42,614 bases of DNA from Legionella sp. (GTDB lineage: Bacteria; Pseudomonadota; Gammaproteobacteria; Legionellales; Legionellaceae). Positions 35,144-42,614 of the stretch are shown one piece after another. The notes below the pieces were generated by a model that searched no databases, had not been told where the DNA came from, and worked only from the letters and a program-made list of their open reading frames with translations. The DNA is taken from positions 1 to 42,614 of the forward strand of contig JAUXWR010000309.1 in the NCBI GenBank assembly GCA_030680075.1, in the 5' to 3' direction. Made by a program: the position numbers and the translations under genes. Numbering within the stretch: the stretch's first letter is position 1; every line of letters starts with the position of its first letter.

Positions 35144-36526
35144 ATGAAGCACAAAGTTTTTGTAAACCGAATTCTAAACATGAAAAAAATCAAATACATT
35201 GGCCTGGATATGGATCACACCCTGATTCGTTATAACACCAAAAATTTTGAAACACTGGTTTATAAAATGGTTGTGGATAAACTCATCCAAAGTAAAAATT
35301 ATCCCGAAGCAATTAAGTCATTTACTTTTAACTTTGATGATGCGATTCGTGGGCTTATTGTTGATAGTAAAAATGGTAATGTGTTAAAGCTAAGCCGATA
35401 CGGTGCCATTCGGCAAAGTTACCATGGAACCCGGCCAATTGAGTATGCCGAGCAGAAGAAAATTTATCGAAGTATTTATGTTGATTTAAAAGACCACAAT
35501 TATATGGCGATTGATACGTCATTCTCCATTGCTTTCTGTGTTTTATACAGCCAACTTGTTGATTTTAAAGATGAGCATCCTGATAAAATCGGATCTTATG
35601 CGGAAATTGCAATCGATGTTTTAAATTGTGTGGATAAAGTTCATGCAGATGGCAGTCTAAAGAAAATTATCAGTGAAGATTTGAGTAAGTACGTTTTAAA
35701 AGAACCTGAAGTTGTTGTGGGTTTGCAACGTTTTATTCGCCACGGTAAGAAAATCTTTATTCTAACCAATTCGGATTATTATTACTCAAGTTTATTATTG
35801 GATTATGCAATTACCCCTTTTCTTGATGGCGACAGTTGGCGCGATTTATTTGAATACGTTATTACATTGGCTGGCAAGCCACGGTTTTTTTATGATAACC
35901 CGCGCTTTTTGTCGGTCAATCCTGCAGATGGCACCATGACCAACACGTATGGTGAAATAAATCCTGGTGTTTACCAAGGCGGTTGTGCGCGAAAATTTAC
36001 CGAAGATTTAAAAATTAGCGGCGATGAAATCCTCTACATTGGCGATCACATTTATGGTGATATTTTGCGCTTGAAAAAGGATTGCAACTGGCGAACGGCT
36101 CTTGTAGTTGAGGAGTTAGGCGAGGAGATAGCTTCACAAAAAAGAGCACTCCCCATTGAGAAAAAAATTATCAAAGCAATGAATGTTAAAAGGACACTGG
36201 AAGAAAAATATATAGAAGCTTACACCAAAATGCTTGATGAAAATAACAATGCTTACGCAGAAGATATTAATAGCTGGCAGCAGCAAATTGGTAAAATTGA
36301 TAGTGAAATTACAGAGCGCCTTCATCAAGAGCAAGCTTTTTATAACCCGAAATGGGGGCGCGTTTTTCGAGCAGGGGCTGAAGAAAGTTATTTTGCTTAT
36401 CAGGTGGACAGATTTGCGTGTATTTATATGGAAAAACTCGCCGATCTGCTTGAGCATTCTCCCTTAACGTATTTCAGAGCCAATCGACGTACCCTTGCTC
36501 ATGATTTAGAGTTTGGGCCGGTATGA
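35144..36526 (+). CDS. HAD-IG family 5'-nucleotidase (cytosolic purine nucleotidase-like)
   Basis: A 460-aa haloacid-dehalogenase fold protein of the bacterial branch related to eukaryotic cytosolic IMP/GMP 5'-nucleotidase II, a family known in Legionella. Motif I is YIGLDMDHTLI, with nucleophile D22 and acid/base D24. Motif II is FILTNSDYYYS near residue 207. Motif IV is YIGDHIYGDILRLKK near 301, with the metal-binding aspartates. The C-terminal ~130 residues are charged and helical, as in the family. AAGGA lies 7 nt before the ATG. The preceding aminopeptidase stop is 48 nt upstream on the same strand. Confidence 0.9.
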   Translation: MKHKVFVNRILNMKKIKYIGLDMDHTLIRYNTKNFETLVYKMVVDKLIQSKNYPEAIKSFTFNFDDAIRGLIVDSKNGNVLKLSRYGAIRQSYHGTRPIEYAEQKKIYRSIYVDLKDHNYMAIDTSFSIAFCVLYSQLVDFKDEHPDKIGSYAEIAIDVLNCVDKVHADGSLKKIISEDLSKYVLKEPEVVVGLQRFIRHGKKIFILTNSDYYYSSLLLDYAITPFLDGDSWRDLFEYVITLAGKPRFFYDNPRFLSVNPADGTMTNTYGEINPGVYQGGCARKFTEDLKISGDEILYIGDHIYGDILRLKKDCNWRTALVVEELGEEIASQKRALPIEKKIIKAMNVKRTLEEKYIEAYTKMLDENNNAYAEDINSWQQQIGKIDSEITERLHQEQAFYNPKWGRVFRAGAEESYFAYQVDRFACIYMEKLADLLEHSPLTYFRANRRTLAHDLEFGPV

Positions 36527-36550
36527 AAATCGTCTTTGCTTACAATAATT

Positions 36551-36636
36551 CGTCTTTGCGAACGAAGTGAAGCAATCCAGATCGAGCGTTGATTCGAGCA
36601 CTGTTCTGGATTGCTTCGCTAATGCTCGCAAAGACG
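36551..36636. repeat. Dispersed palindromic repeat element, complete copy
   Basis: Arms at 36551-36580 (beginning CGTCTTTGCGAACGAAGTGA) and 36606-36636 (ending GCTCGCAAAGACG) are near-perfect inverted copies with a 25-nt spacer. The core GAAGCAATCC / GGATTGCTTC recurs at 41087-41117 and in the tandem array at 42202-42614. It lies in the gap after the nucleotidase gene and could also end its transcript. It resembles REP- or MITE-like elements spread through many bacterial genomes. Confidence 0.85.
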
Positions 36637-36751
36637 GATTTTAATAATAAAATAAAAGCGGGTTAAGCCCTTTCTCAATGTTGTCATAACGATTATAGTG
36701 AAATGGCAGTTATGCCGGTTTAGGATAAGAAATATTTCATGGAGATTAAAA

Positions 36752-37291
36752 ATGGCCATACCCCAAATACGTACGTTGAATGCAAAAGTTCGTGAATTAG
36801 AAGATGATTATCAAGCTGATCGTGATAAATTTGATAAAAATAGATTTTTAGGAGGTTGGCGCTCAAAGACGGTGAATATTTCCAGACAGGAAGATATTAA
36901 TTTTATTCAATATATTGCATTCAACATTAAGGAGAATAAACAGAAACTTCATCAATTTGATGGCGATTTCCTGAAACTAGTCATTGCAGGTGCTTTACTA
37001 TTGAGTTTAATTGACATAACAAAAACTTACGCTGATGAAAAAAAAGTTATAAAAAGAAGTGCGCTCGGAAAAAATATTCTTGATATTTTTGAGGTGCAAA
37101 AATTAAGTGACATACCACCAAATGAGATAAAGGCAAATCTTGAAGCGTTACACACATACGTTACATCGGTTCCAGTTGCATTAGAGAATAAACCACGTAG
37201 TGAGTGGCATTCACTAAAAACACAAGGGATGCTGCTTGCCGATATTGAAAGCAAAATTTCAGAATGCACTTCCGCGCTTGTTTGTAGTTAA
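36752..37291 (+). CDS. Unrecognised 179-aa protein
   Basis: I do not recognise this protein. The start is ATG 36752 because GGAG lies 8 nt upstream; the open frame extends 18 codons further upstream without a ribosome site. It is charged, with likely helical heptad-like stretches (residues 5-30 and 50-70), one hydrophobic segment near 76-92 (LVIAGALLLSLIDI) and a C-terminal helical part. There is no signal peptide. It is a single-gene transcript flanked by a palindromic repeat and followed by a terminator. Given the genus, a small effector is possible, but nothing in the sequence proves it. Confidence 0.6.
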   Translation: MAIPQIRTLNAKVRELEDDYQADRDKFDKNRFLGGWRSKTVNISRQEDINFIQYIAFNIKENKQKLHQFDGDFLKLVIAGALLLSLIDITKTYADEKKVIKRSALGKNILDIFEVQKLSDIPPNEIKANLEALHTYVTSVPVALENKPRSEWHSLKTQGMLLADIESKISECTSALVCS

Positions 37292-37322
37292 GTCAGGACG
37301 GAACGACAACGAAAGAAGTCGT

Positions 37323-37349
37323 CCCCACGAAGGTGGGGATCCATTTTTT
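37323..37349 (+). terminator. Intrinsic terminator after the 179-aa gene
   Basis: CCCCAC (37323-37328) and GTGGGG (37333-37338) form a GC-rich 6-bp stem with a GAAG tetraloop, followed 5 nt later by six T residues (37344-37349). It lies 31 nt after the stop. The stem sequence also resembles a short repeat found between genes in many bacteria. Confidence 0.75.
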
Positions 37350-37380
37350 GGCCTGCAGTAATGTACTGTTAGCAGATTTA

Positions 37381-38262
37381 CTATTTCACCTTCTTTTCTC
37401 GCTCCCAATACTTAAGCGGCGATAATTCGGGTGTCGCCATTGCTGATACAGGCAAATAAAAAGTTTGTTCAAGTAAAAACTGGCCGCTGTGAGCCGCATG
37501 TGAAACATGATCGGTAAAGACTAACCAGGTACTTTGAGCTGGAAAATCCATACGGTCTTTTTTGACGGTCTTCTGATAATCATCATTCAGTTTCATGCTA
37601 TCGTGCAAATGAAGCTGATAATGATCATAGGCGGAGCGTAAAGTTTTAGTAACCTTAATCAGCTGCAATAATTTGGCTTTCCTGGCACTATAATCGGGTA
37701 GCTGCCCCGCAAAGCGATGCATCACTTTAGAAAATGATTCACCCAAATCCCAGACTCGGGGTACACCAAAAGGATTAATGTTGCAAAAAACCCGCAAAAT
37801 TCTTAAACCATTAACAGGCGTTGCTGAAAAAGAATCAACATGTAATCTTGTATCATCCTTACGCTTGGAGCTCGTGCGACCTTTAATTTCTGCCGGCCGA
37901 TAGCTGGTTCTACCCCAGAGTAAACTTTTCGTGTATTGAGGAAAGACACTGTCCACAATTTGGCGCGCGAAACTCGCATAATTATGCATAAAAGATTTCA
38001 AATCAGCCGGGAGGGATGCATTGGCGTGCTGTTTTTGAAAACCCCCTAAACGCCCCGTCTGGTAATCAAAACTGATATTTTTATGTTTGCCATCAAGAAT
38101 ATCTGGTGAGAGAAAACTCTCAACGAGTGTTGTATCGCTGAAAAAATAAGAAGGGAAATAAACAACTTTACCTGACTCAAGGGCTGTTAGTGCAAAATGT
38201 TTTTGCGTGGCATTAAGAGAGGCCAAATCGCCCACATCCAGGGTGTAAAGTTTTTCGTCCAC
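37381..38262 (-). CDS. kdoO: Kdo 3-hydroxylase, Fe(II)/2-oxoglutarate-dependent
   Basis: A 293-aa protein of the Kdo hydroxylase family. These enzymes hydroxylate the 3-deoxy-D-manno-octulosonic acid of the lipopolysaccharide inner core, producing Ko, with Fe(II), O2 and 2-oxoglutarate. Visible motifs: TRLHVDSFSATPVNGLRILR near residue 141, with the metal-binding HxD; VFCNINPFGVPRVWDLGE next to it; and DHVSHAAHSGQFLLEQTF near 256, with the distal His. There is no ATG in frame near the start. GTG 38262 is chosen because GAGG lies 5 nt upstream; GTG 38268 is an alternative without a ribosome site. It is convergent with the 179-aa gene and divergent from dps. Confidence 0.85.
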   Translation of the reverse strand: MDEKLYTLDVGDLASLNATQKHFALTALESGKVVYFPSYFFSDTTLVESFLSPDILDGKHKNISFDYQTGRLGGFQKQHANASLPADLKSFMHNYASFARQIVDSVFPQYTKSLLWGRTSYRPAEIKGRTSSKRKDDTRLHVDSFSATPVNGLRILRVFCNINPFGVPRVWDLGESFSKVMHRFAGQLPDYSARKAKLLQLIKVTKTLRSAYDHYQLHLHDSMKLNDDYQKTVKKDRMDFPAQSTWLVFTDHVSHAAHSGQFLLEQTFYLPVSAMATPELSPLKYWEREKKVK

Positions 38263-38388
38263 GACCACCTCATGAGTTATATAAAGGTTAACGCATCGAT
38301 TCTAACAAATAATCATGCTATGTTGTGATATTAATTCGCATTAATTTACAAGCATAATCAATAAAAGTGATGACAGCCATTTGAAAAA

Positions 38389-38419
38389 TTGATTTTTAAA
38401 TGGCATTTTTCTCTACTAT
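38389..38419 (+). promoter_or_regulatory. Possible dps promoter
   Basis: TTGATT (38389-38394) and TACTAT (38414-38419) resemble -35 and -10 boxes with a long 19-nt spacer, about 30 nt before the dps ATG. The 187-bp gap between kdoO and dps is AT-rich; I see no clear OxyR or Fur site in it. Confidence 0.3.
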
Positions 38420-38449
38420 GATTAAAGCAAAATACTTCAAGGAGTTATT

Positions 38450-38890
38450 ATGGATAATGTTCTGAAAAAGTTGTCTATTATTCTAGCGGATACTTATGCC
38501 TTGTATTTAAAAACTCAAAATTATCATTGGCACGTCAAAGGCTCACAATTTAAAGCCTTGCATGAATTATTTGAGTCGCAATACCTCGAATTGGCGCAAG
38601 CAGTAGATGAAATAGCGGAGAGAATTCTGATAACTGGTAATAAAGCACCAGCAACGTTCAGTGAATTTGAAAAATTAAAACGAATTAAAGATGGCAATTC
38701 AAGTCATAACGCCAATCAAATGGTCACGGAGCTTGCAGAAGATCATAATACCCTGGTCCAGGATTTAAACCAGTCACTGAAATTAGCACAAGAGACCAAT
38801 GACGAGGGCACAGTTACCTTATTAGCAGATAGAATTGCCGCTCATGAAAAAGCGCGCTGGATGTTAAATGCCTCTCGTGACGTGAAGTAG
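38450..38890 (+). CDS. dps: Dps-type ferritin, DNA-binding protein from starved cells
   Basis: A 146-aa four-helix Dps protein. Dodecamers of this family oxidise and store iron and protect DNA against peroxide. The inter-subunit ferroxidase ligands have the family spacing: H26 (NYHWHVKG), H38 (ALHELFE), D53 and E57 (AVDEIAERI). The second conserved region, LAEDHNTLVQDLNQ, is present. The N-terminal tail is very short, without the lysine-rich extension of E. coli Dps, so direct DNA binding is uncertain. AAGGAG lies 7 nt before the ATG. Confidence 0.93.
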   Translation: MDNVLKKLSIILADTYALYLKTQNYHWHVKGSQFKALHELFESQYLELAQAVDEIAERILITGNKAPATFSEFEKLKRIKDGNSSHNANQMVTELAEDHNTLVQDLNQSLKLAQETNDEGTVTLLADRIAAHEKARWMLNASRDVK

Positions 38891-38935
38891 GAAAGCGCGA
38901 CCCGGTTCGTACTATTTTTTTCAGGAAGTTTCAGC

Positions 38936-41059
38936 GTGACGCAATTGCTTTTTTCACTCAGTTTATTTCTAAGCGCGTCACTGCTTTTTGTGATTCAGCC
39001 CATGGTTGCCAAAAGTCTCTTGCCTGTTTATGGCGGAACCCCGGCTGTGTGGACTGTATGCATGCTGTTTTTTCAAGCGCTGTTGCTCGTTTCATATGGG
39101 TATGCCTGGTTACTAAGCCGCTTTCGTCGCAACTGGTGTTGGCGGCTCATACATTTAGTTACCGTTATCGCCAGTCTTGCCCTTTTACCGCTTGGTTTTA
39201 GTTCATCAAAAAGTAGTGCCGTACCTGATATCGCTATTTTAAAGGATTTACTGTTTCAAACAGGCCTGCCGCTACTGGTGATAGCATCCTCAGCACCCTT
39301 ACTGCAATTTATCTATAGCCGCACGCATGCTAAAAAGGCTCATGACCCTTATTTTTTATACGTGGCGAGCAATATTGGCAGTTTACTGGCTTTATTAAGC
39401 TACCCTTGGTTAATTGAACAAGCAAGTGGGCTTAACCTGCAGTTTTATTATTGGAATTATGTTTTTCTGGCCTATCTTGTTTTATTGGCCGGTATTATAT
39501 TTATGGTGCCGTTAGCTAACGCGCCTGCCTCCAAAGCAGAAAATACGCCAATTGCGTTATCGATGATGCTTCGCTGGATTGGCTATAGTTTTATTCCCTG
39601 TAGTCTGATGCTTGGTGTCACGTTTTATATTACAACGGATATTGCGGCCACCCCTTTATTTTGGATAGTTCCCCTCGTTTTATATTTATTAACGTTTATC
39701 CTAACTTTCGCTCAGAAACCGCTCATTTCGCACGCATGGGTAACTCGCAATAGCCTTTGTTTTATTGTTTTTCCGGTTCTGGGATTTATTGTCGGGACGA
39801 ATGTATTATTCATTTGGCAATTAATTATTTTTAATGTGTTGACGTTCTTTATTTTAGCCCTTCTTTGTCATGGAGAGCTGGTAAAAATAAGGCCGAGAGC
39901 TTCTCAGCTAACCAGTTTTTATTTATGTCTCGCGACAGGTGGTGTGCTTGCCGGTCTTTTAAACGCAATAGTTGCGCCGCGATTTTTTAATGGGGCATAT
40001 GAATACCCGCTGGTATTGGCACTTGCAGCATTTTGTATTCCCTTAAGCACGAAGTTTACGTTTAACCGGGTACCAGTTAGTGTGCTTTTGTTGTTATTGC
40101 TGAATTATTATTTGCCGGATTATTCAGGATTAATGTGGATTAAATCAGCGCACGCGCTTGAATTACTGGCGTTAATTTTAATAGTGTGTTGGCCTAAAAC
40201 GCGAATAAATCTATTGGTGAGCCTCACTATTTTATTGGTCTTTTTATTTAGCCCCTGCTTTAAAGCAAATCCCGTAGTTAGTCAGCAGCGTAATTTTTAT
40301 GGTGTGAAACAAATTTTATTTAAAAAAGGGGTTCATGCGTTAGTTAGTCAGAATACCTTGCATGGTTTTCAATTACTCGATAAAGGCAACCGCACCAATG
40401 GGGGAGTAGCCTATTATGGACCAATGGATTCAGTCGTAAAGCATTTGCAAACAATGCATCGCTCGTTGCGGGTAAGTATTCTTGGTTTGGGGACGGGGAT
40501 AATGGCCTGCCAATTCCGTCCCAGTGATAAGGTAGGAATGATTGAGATAGATGAGCAAATTATTGATATCGCGCATAATCCTCACTTCTTCACCTACTTA
40601 CGAGATTGCCCGCCAGCACTAACCATTGCTCGCAGTGATGGCAGATTGGCCCTGCAAACAGAGAAAAATGCGAGTATAGAGCTAGTAGTCGTAGACGCCT
40701 TCTCATCCGACGCAATTCCCACGCACCTTATCACTCAAGAAGCGGTTGAACTTTATAGACAAAAATTAACTCAAGATGGTGTGCTATTGATTAATACTAG
40801 CAATCGTCACATCCAGCTTCTGCCGATGATAACCGCGCTTGGCCACCAATTGAATCTTATTGTGTTGCACCTTAAACATGCCGGTGATGCGAGAAGAGGT
40901 CAGTTACCATCAGAATGGATAATGCTGACAGCCAATGAAGAGCTGTCAATGCTCTTGATGCGCGAAGATGGATGGCGCTTTGCTCCTTTTTCCAAAAGTG
41001 CTGTTTTGACTGATGATTATTCCAATCTTATTCCATTATTGAAGTGGTCATTAATATAG
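38936..41059 (+). CDS. Polytopic membrane protein fused to a spermidine-synthase-like domain
   Basis: A 707-aa protein with a GTG start, supported by AGGAAG 7 nt upstream. The N-terminal ~430 residues form about a dozen hydrophobic segments, beginning with LFSLSLFLSASLLFVIQPMV and the family-typical YGGTPAVWTVCMLFFQALLL. The C-terminal ~230 residues have a Rossmann methyltransferase/aminopropyltransferase-like fold: VSILGLGTGIMACQF, then an acidic strand MIEIDEQII, ARSDGRLAL, and VVVDAFSSDAIPTHLITQEA. Such fusions are annotated as spermidine-synthase-like membrane proteins; no reaction or substrate is established for them to my knowledge. Whether the domain still makes polyamines cannot be judged here. 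It starts 45 nt after dps and could be read from its promoter. Confidence 0.85.
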   Translation: MTQLLFSLSLFLSASLLFVIQPMVAKSLLPVYGGTPAVWTVCMLFFQALLLVSYGYAWLLSRFRRNWCWRLIHLVTVIASLALLPLGFSSSKSSAVPDIAILKDLLFQTGLPLLVIASSAPLLQFIYSRTHAKKAHDPYFLYVASNIGSLLALLSYPWLIEQASGLNLQFYYWNYVFLAYLVLLAGIIFMVPLANAPASKAENTPIALSMMLRWIGYSFIPCSLMLGVTFYITTDIAATPLFWIVPLVLYLLTFILTFAQKPLISHAWVTRNSLCFIVFPVLGFIVGTNVLFIWQLIIFNVLTFFILALLCHGELVKIRPRASQLTSFYLCLATGGVLAGLLNAIVAPRFFNGAYEYPLVLALAAFCIPLSTKFTFNRVPVSVLLLLLLNYYLPDYSGLMWIKSAHALELLALILIVCWPKTRINLLVSLTILLVFLFSPCFKANPVVSQQRNFYGVKQILFKKGVHALVSQNTLHGFQLLDKGNRTNGGVAYYGPMDSVVKHLQTMHRSLRVSILGLGTGIMACQFRPSDKVGMIEIDEQIIDIAHNPHFFTYLRDCPPALTIARSDGRLALQTEKNASIELVVVDAFSSDAIPTHLITQEAVELYRQKLTQDGVLLINTSNRHIQLLPMITALGHQLNLIVLHLKHAGDARRGQLPSEWIMLTANEELSMLLMREDGWRFAPFSKSAVLTDDYSNLIPLLKWSLI

Positions 41060-41086
41060 CTACGATAGTGGCCTTTGCTCAAGATG

Positions 41087-41117
41087 CGTCTTTGCGAACG
41101 AAAGTGAAGCAATCCAG
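41087..41117. repeat. Half copy of the dispersed palindromic repeat
   Basis: This matches the left arm of the element at 36551-36580 with one inserted A (GAACGAAAGTGAAGCAATCC). No partner arm follows, so it is a solo half-element or a decayed copy. It lies in the gap before the cysteine protease gene. Confidence 0.75.
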
Positions 41118-41221
41118 TGGCCTTTCAAATGCTAATGAGTATATCTAAAACGTGCCGTACCGGATAACACGTAAGAATATCTTAAGCTTTTCATGCTAAA
41201 ATTAAATTCATATTGATCAAC

Positions 41222-42190
41222 ATGTGGCTAAATATGCCTTTGGCTAGCAGGTATTATCCAAGCGATGTGCGCAACGTTCTGAAAGTTGCAAAATTGACGC
41301 CCTCCGGGTTTCGTGAGCTGTACGGATATAATGATCCTGAGCCTGGGTTTTATCAGAATGAACACGCAATCGTGTTAGATGCGGCGACCGACACAGTATC
41401 AGTTAACCAAAAGCTGCAAACAATTACACAGGCATTTGATGCAATAGCTAAACTTCCCGAGAATGAAAAATCAAAACAAATCATTATCCCTGTAACAGAA
41501 GAGCAGAAAATATTAGGGCTTTTCAAGCGTAATCATTGGGTAACGCTCAGTTACGACCCACAAAAAAACGTGGCGACTTTACTGGATTCTCGCCCCTGGA
41601 TCGTATCCTTTTTATACCCGACTTCTGCGATGAAAAAATCATTGACGGAGGGTATACGTAAAGTATTTCCTGCTAATGCTGATACCCTGAAGTTTCAAAC
41701 CCGTTATCAAGGTGTTCAATATAATGATACCCATTGCGGCGCCTGGGTTACGACTAACATCAGAGACCTGGCAGGTGCGAATAAAGAAGGTGTTCTAAAG
41801 ACCATCAACCAGCAAGTTGGTGCTTATTCTCGTGATGATGAAGCAAAAATAGTTGAGTATAATGTTCAGAGTGTTGCTCAAAAAACGCTGGACGTGGAAA
41901 TAATTATTGTTAAGCCTAGTTGGTTTCAACGACTTTTAAATTTTTTGGGAATAACCAAACCTATGCCGCCTGAATCCAGATTTGTGCCTGTATCTGATGA
42001 AGTCGCAGAACCTTATAAAGGAGGTTCCTTTGCGGTAATGCGGGATGGTTTTGAGTCAGGAAATCTGGGTTCGTCTTTAGTGGATGATTTTGAGATGGAT
42101 GCGTCTGATGATTTTGAAGTGATAGATAAGTCTCCTGACCTCTCTTCACCGCAATCTGAAGAACCAGAATCCCCCTCGATATCACCTTGA
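41222..42190 (+). CDS. Putative CE-clan (Ulp1/C48-like) cysteine protease, candidate host-directed effector
   Basis: A 322-aa protein with no signal peptide. Its layout matches CE-clan cysteine proteases such as Ulp1, XopD and bacterial deubiquitinases: NHWVTLSYD with His at about residue 105, LLDSRPW with Asp at about 122, a candidate oxyanion Gln in YQGVQYND (163 or 166), and THCGAWV with Cys at about 172. The ~75 C-terminal residues are low complexity and acidic (DDFEMDASDDFEVID, then SPQSEEPESPSISP), like the E-rich C-terminal signals of Dot/Icm substrates. This suggests cleavage of ubiquitin or a ubiquitin-like protein in the host cell, which is an inference. No strong ribosome site is seen; ATG 41222, ATG 41234 and TTG 41213 are all possible starts. 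Tandem repeats begin just after the stop. Confidence 0.65.
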   Translation: MWLNMPLASRYYPSDVRNVLKVAKLTPSGFRELYGYNDPEPGFYQNEHAIVLDAATDTVSVNQKLQTITQAFDAIAKLPENEKSKQIIIPVTEEQKILGLFKRNHWVTLSYDPQKNVATLLDSRPWIVSFLYPTSAMKKSLTEGIRKVFPANADTLKFQTRYQGVQYNDTHCGAWVTTNIRDLAGANKEGVLKTINQQVGAYSRDDEAKIVEYNVQSVAQKTLDVEIIIVKPSWFQRLLNFLGITKPMPPESRFVPVSDEVAEPYKGGSFAVMRDGFESGNLGSSLVDDFEMDASDDFEVIDKSPDLSSPQSEEPESPSISP

Positions 42191-42201
42191 GCCTTCAGGG
42201 T

Positions 42202-42614
42202 CACGGGATTGCTTCACTTCGTTCGCAAAGACGGGGCTACGTTACATGGATAATTTTTAAAAAGACGTCGTTGCGAGCGCTTGAGCGAAGCAATCCCGCG
42301 ACTTTTCGAACAGAGATGCACCCATAAGCCTTTCCAAGGGCACGGGATTGCTTCACTTCGTTCGCAAAGACGGGGCTACGTTACATGGATAATTTTTAAA
42401 AAGACGTCGTTGCGAGCGCTTCAGCGAAGCAACGCGACTTTTCGAACAGAGATGCACCCATATGCCTTTCCAAGGTCACGGGATTGCTTCACTTCGTTCG
42501 CAAAGACGGGGTTGCGTTACATGGATAATTTTTAAAAAGACGTCGTTGCGAGCGCTTTAGCGAAGCAATCCCGCGACTTTTCGAACAGAGATGCACTCAT
42601 AAGCCTTTCTAAGG
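42202..42614. repeat. Tandem array of at least three ~139-bp palindromic units
   Basis: Copies begin at 42202, 42341 and 42477 (periods 139 and 136; the second copy lacks 3 nt) and the third reaches the window edge. Each unit has inverted arms CGGGATTGCTTC...CGCAAAGACG and CGTCGTTGCG...GAAGCAATCCCG around a ~27-nt AT-rich spacer (TACATGGATAATTTTTAAAA), plus a ~40-nt linker (GACTTTTCGAACAGAGATGC, CCTTTCCAAGG). The arms match the dispersed element at 36551-36636. Open frames inside repeat with the unit and are not genes. This array is all that the last 424 bp contain. Confidence 0.92.

Noticed and set aside
36134..36467. Overlapping frames on both strands within the 3' part of the nucleotidase gene
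   Set aside because: They lie wholly inside a conserved HAD protein and arise from its AT-rich, lysine-rich coding sequence.
42281..42535. Open frame of 84 codons inside the terminal array
   Set aside because: It repeats with the 139-bp unit, has no ribosome site and encodes the palindrome arms; it is an effect of the repeat.
42202..42614. CRISPR array
   Set aside because: Units are ~139 bp, palindromic and almost fully identical including the linker; there are no short repeats with unique spacers and no cas genes.

Overview
The window most likely comes from a Legionella species or a close relative among the gammaproteobacterial Legionellales. Three things point there. A secreted beta-barrel protein starts its mature part with GTMGP, a hallmark of Legionella major outer membrane proteins. 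Two genes look like eukaryote-directed Dot/Icm effectors: an ankyrin-repeat protein and a CE-clan cysteine protease with an acidic tail. The housekeeping set also fits: MurJ, an M17 aminopeptidase, a HAD-IG 5'-nucleotidase, a Kdo hydroxylase and Dps. The genus is an inference from this, not a database match.

Positions 1-24671 (minus strand) are a very large nonribosomal peptide synthetase (NRPS) operon of two genes joined by an ATGA overlap. NRPS A (about 6100 aa) reads A(Asn)-T-E / C-A-T / C-A-T / C-A-T-E / Cy-A(Cys)[Ox embedded]-T. NRPS B starts at 6372 and runs off the left edge. It reads C-A(Ser)-T-C-T-C-T..., so after one Ser module come tandem T-C units with no adenylation domain. Directly upstream lie a structured leader and an outer membrane protein gene on the same strand.

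Positions 25806-28667 (plus strand, divergent) are a two-gene tailoring operon: a tryptophan-type FAD-dependent halogenase and a SyrP/TauD-like Fe(II)/2-oxoglutarate dioxygenase. Together with the NRPS this predicts a halogenated, possibly beta-hydroxylated peptide with two D residues, a thiazole and Ser-derived unit(s). The termination domain, any transporter and any partner flavin reductase are not in the window.

Positions 28678-32031 (minus) hold the ankyrin protein, a hairpin-rich noncoding stretch and a small cupin protein. Positions 32148-36526 (plus) hold murJ, the aminopeptidase and the nucleotidase. Then come a palindromic repeat, an unrecognised small protein, a Kdo hydroxylase on the minus strand, dps, and a membrane protein fused to a spermidine-synthase-like domain. 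The right end carries the putative cysteine protease effector and at least three tandem copies of a roughly 139-bp palindromic repeat. Half and full relatives of this repeat lie at 41087 and 36551.

I saw no rRNA, tRNA, CRISPR array or intact insertion sequence.
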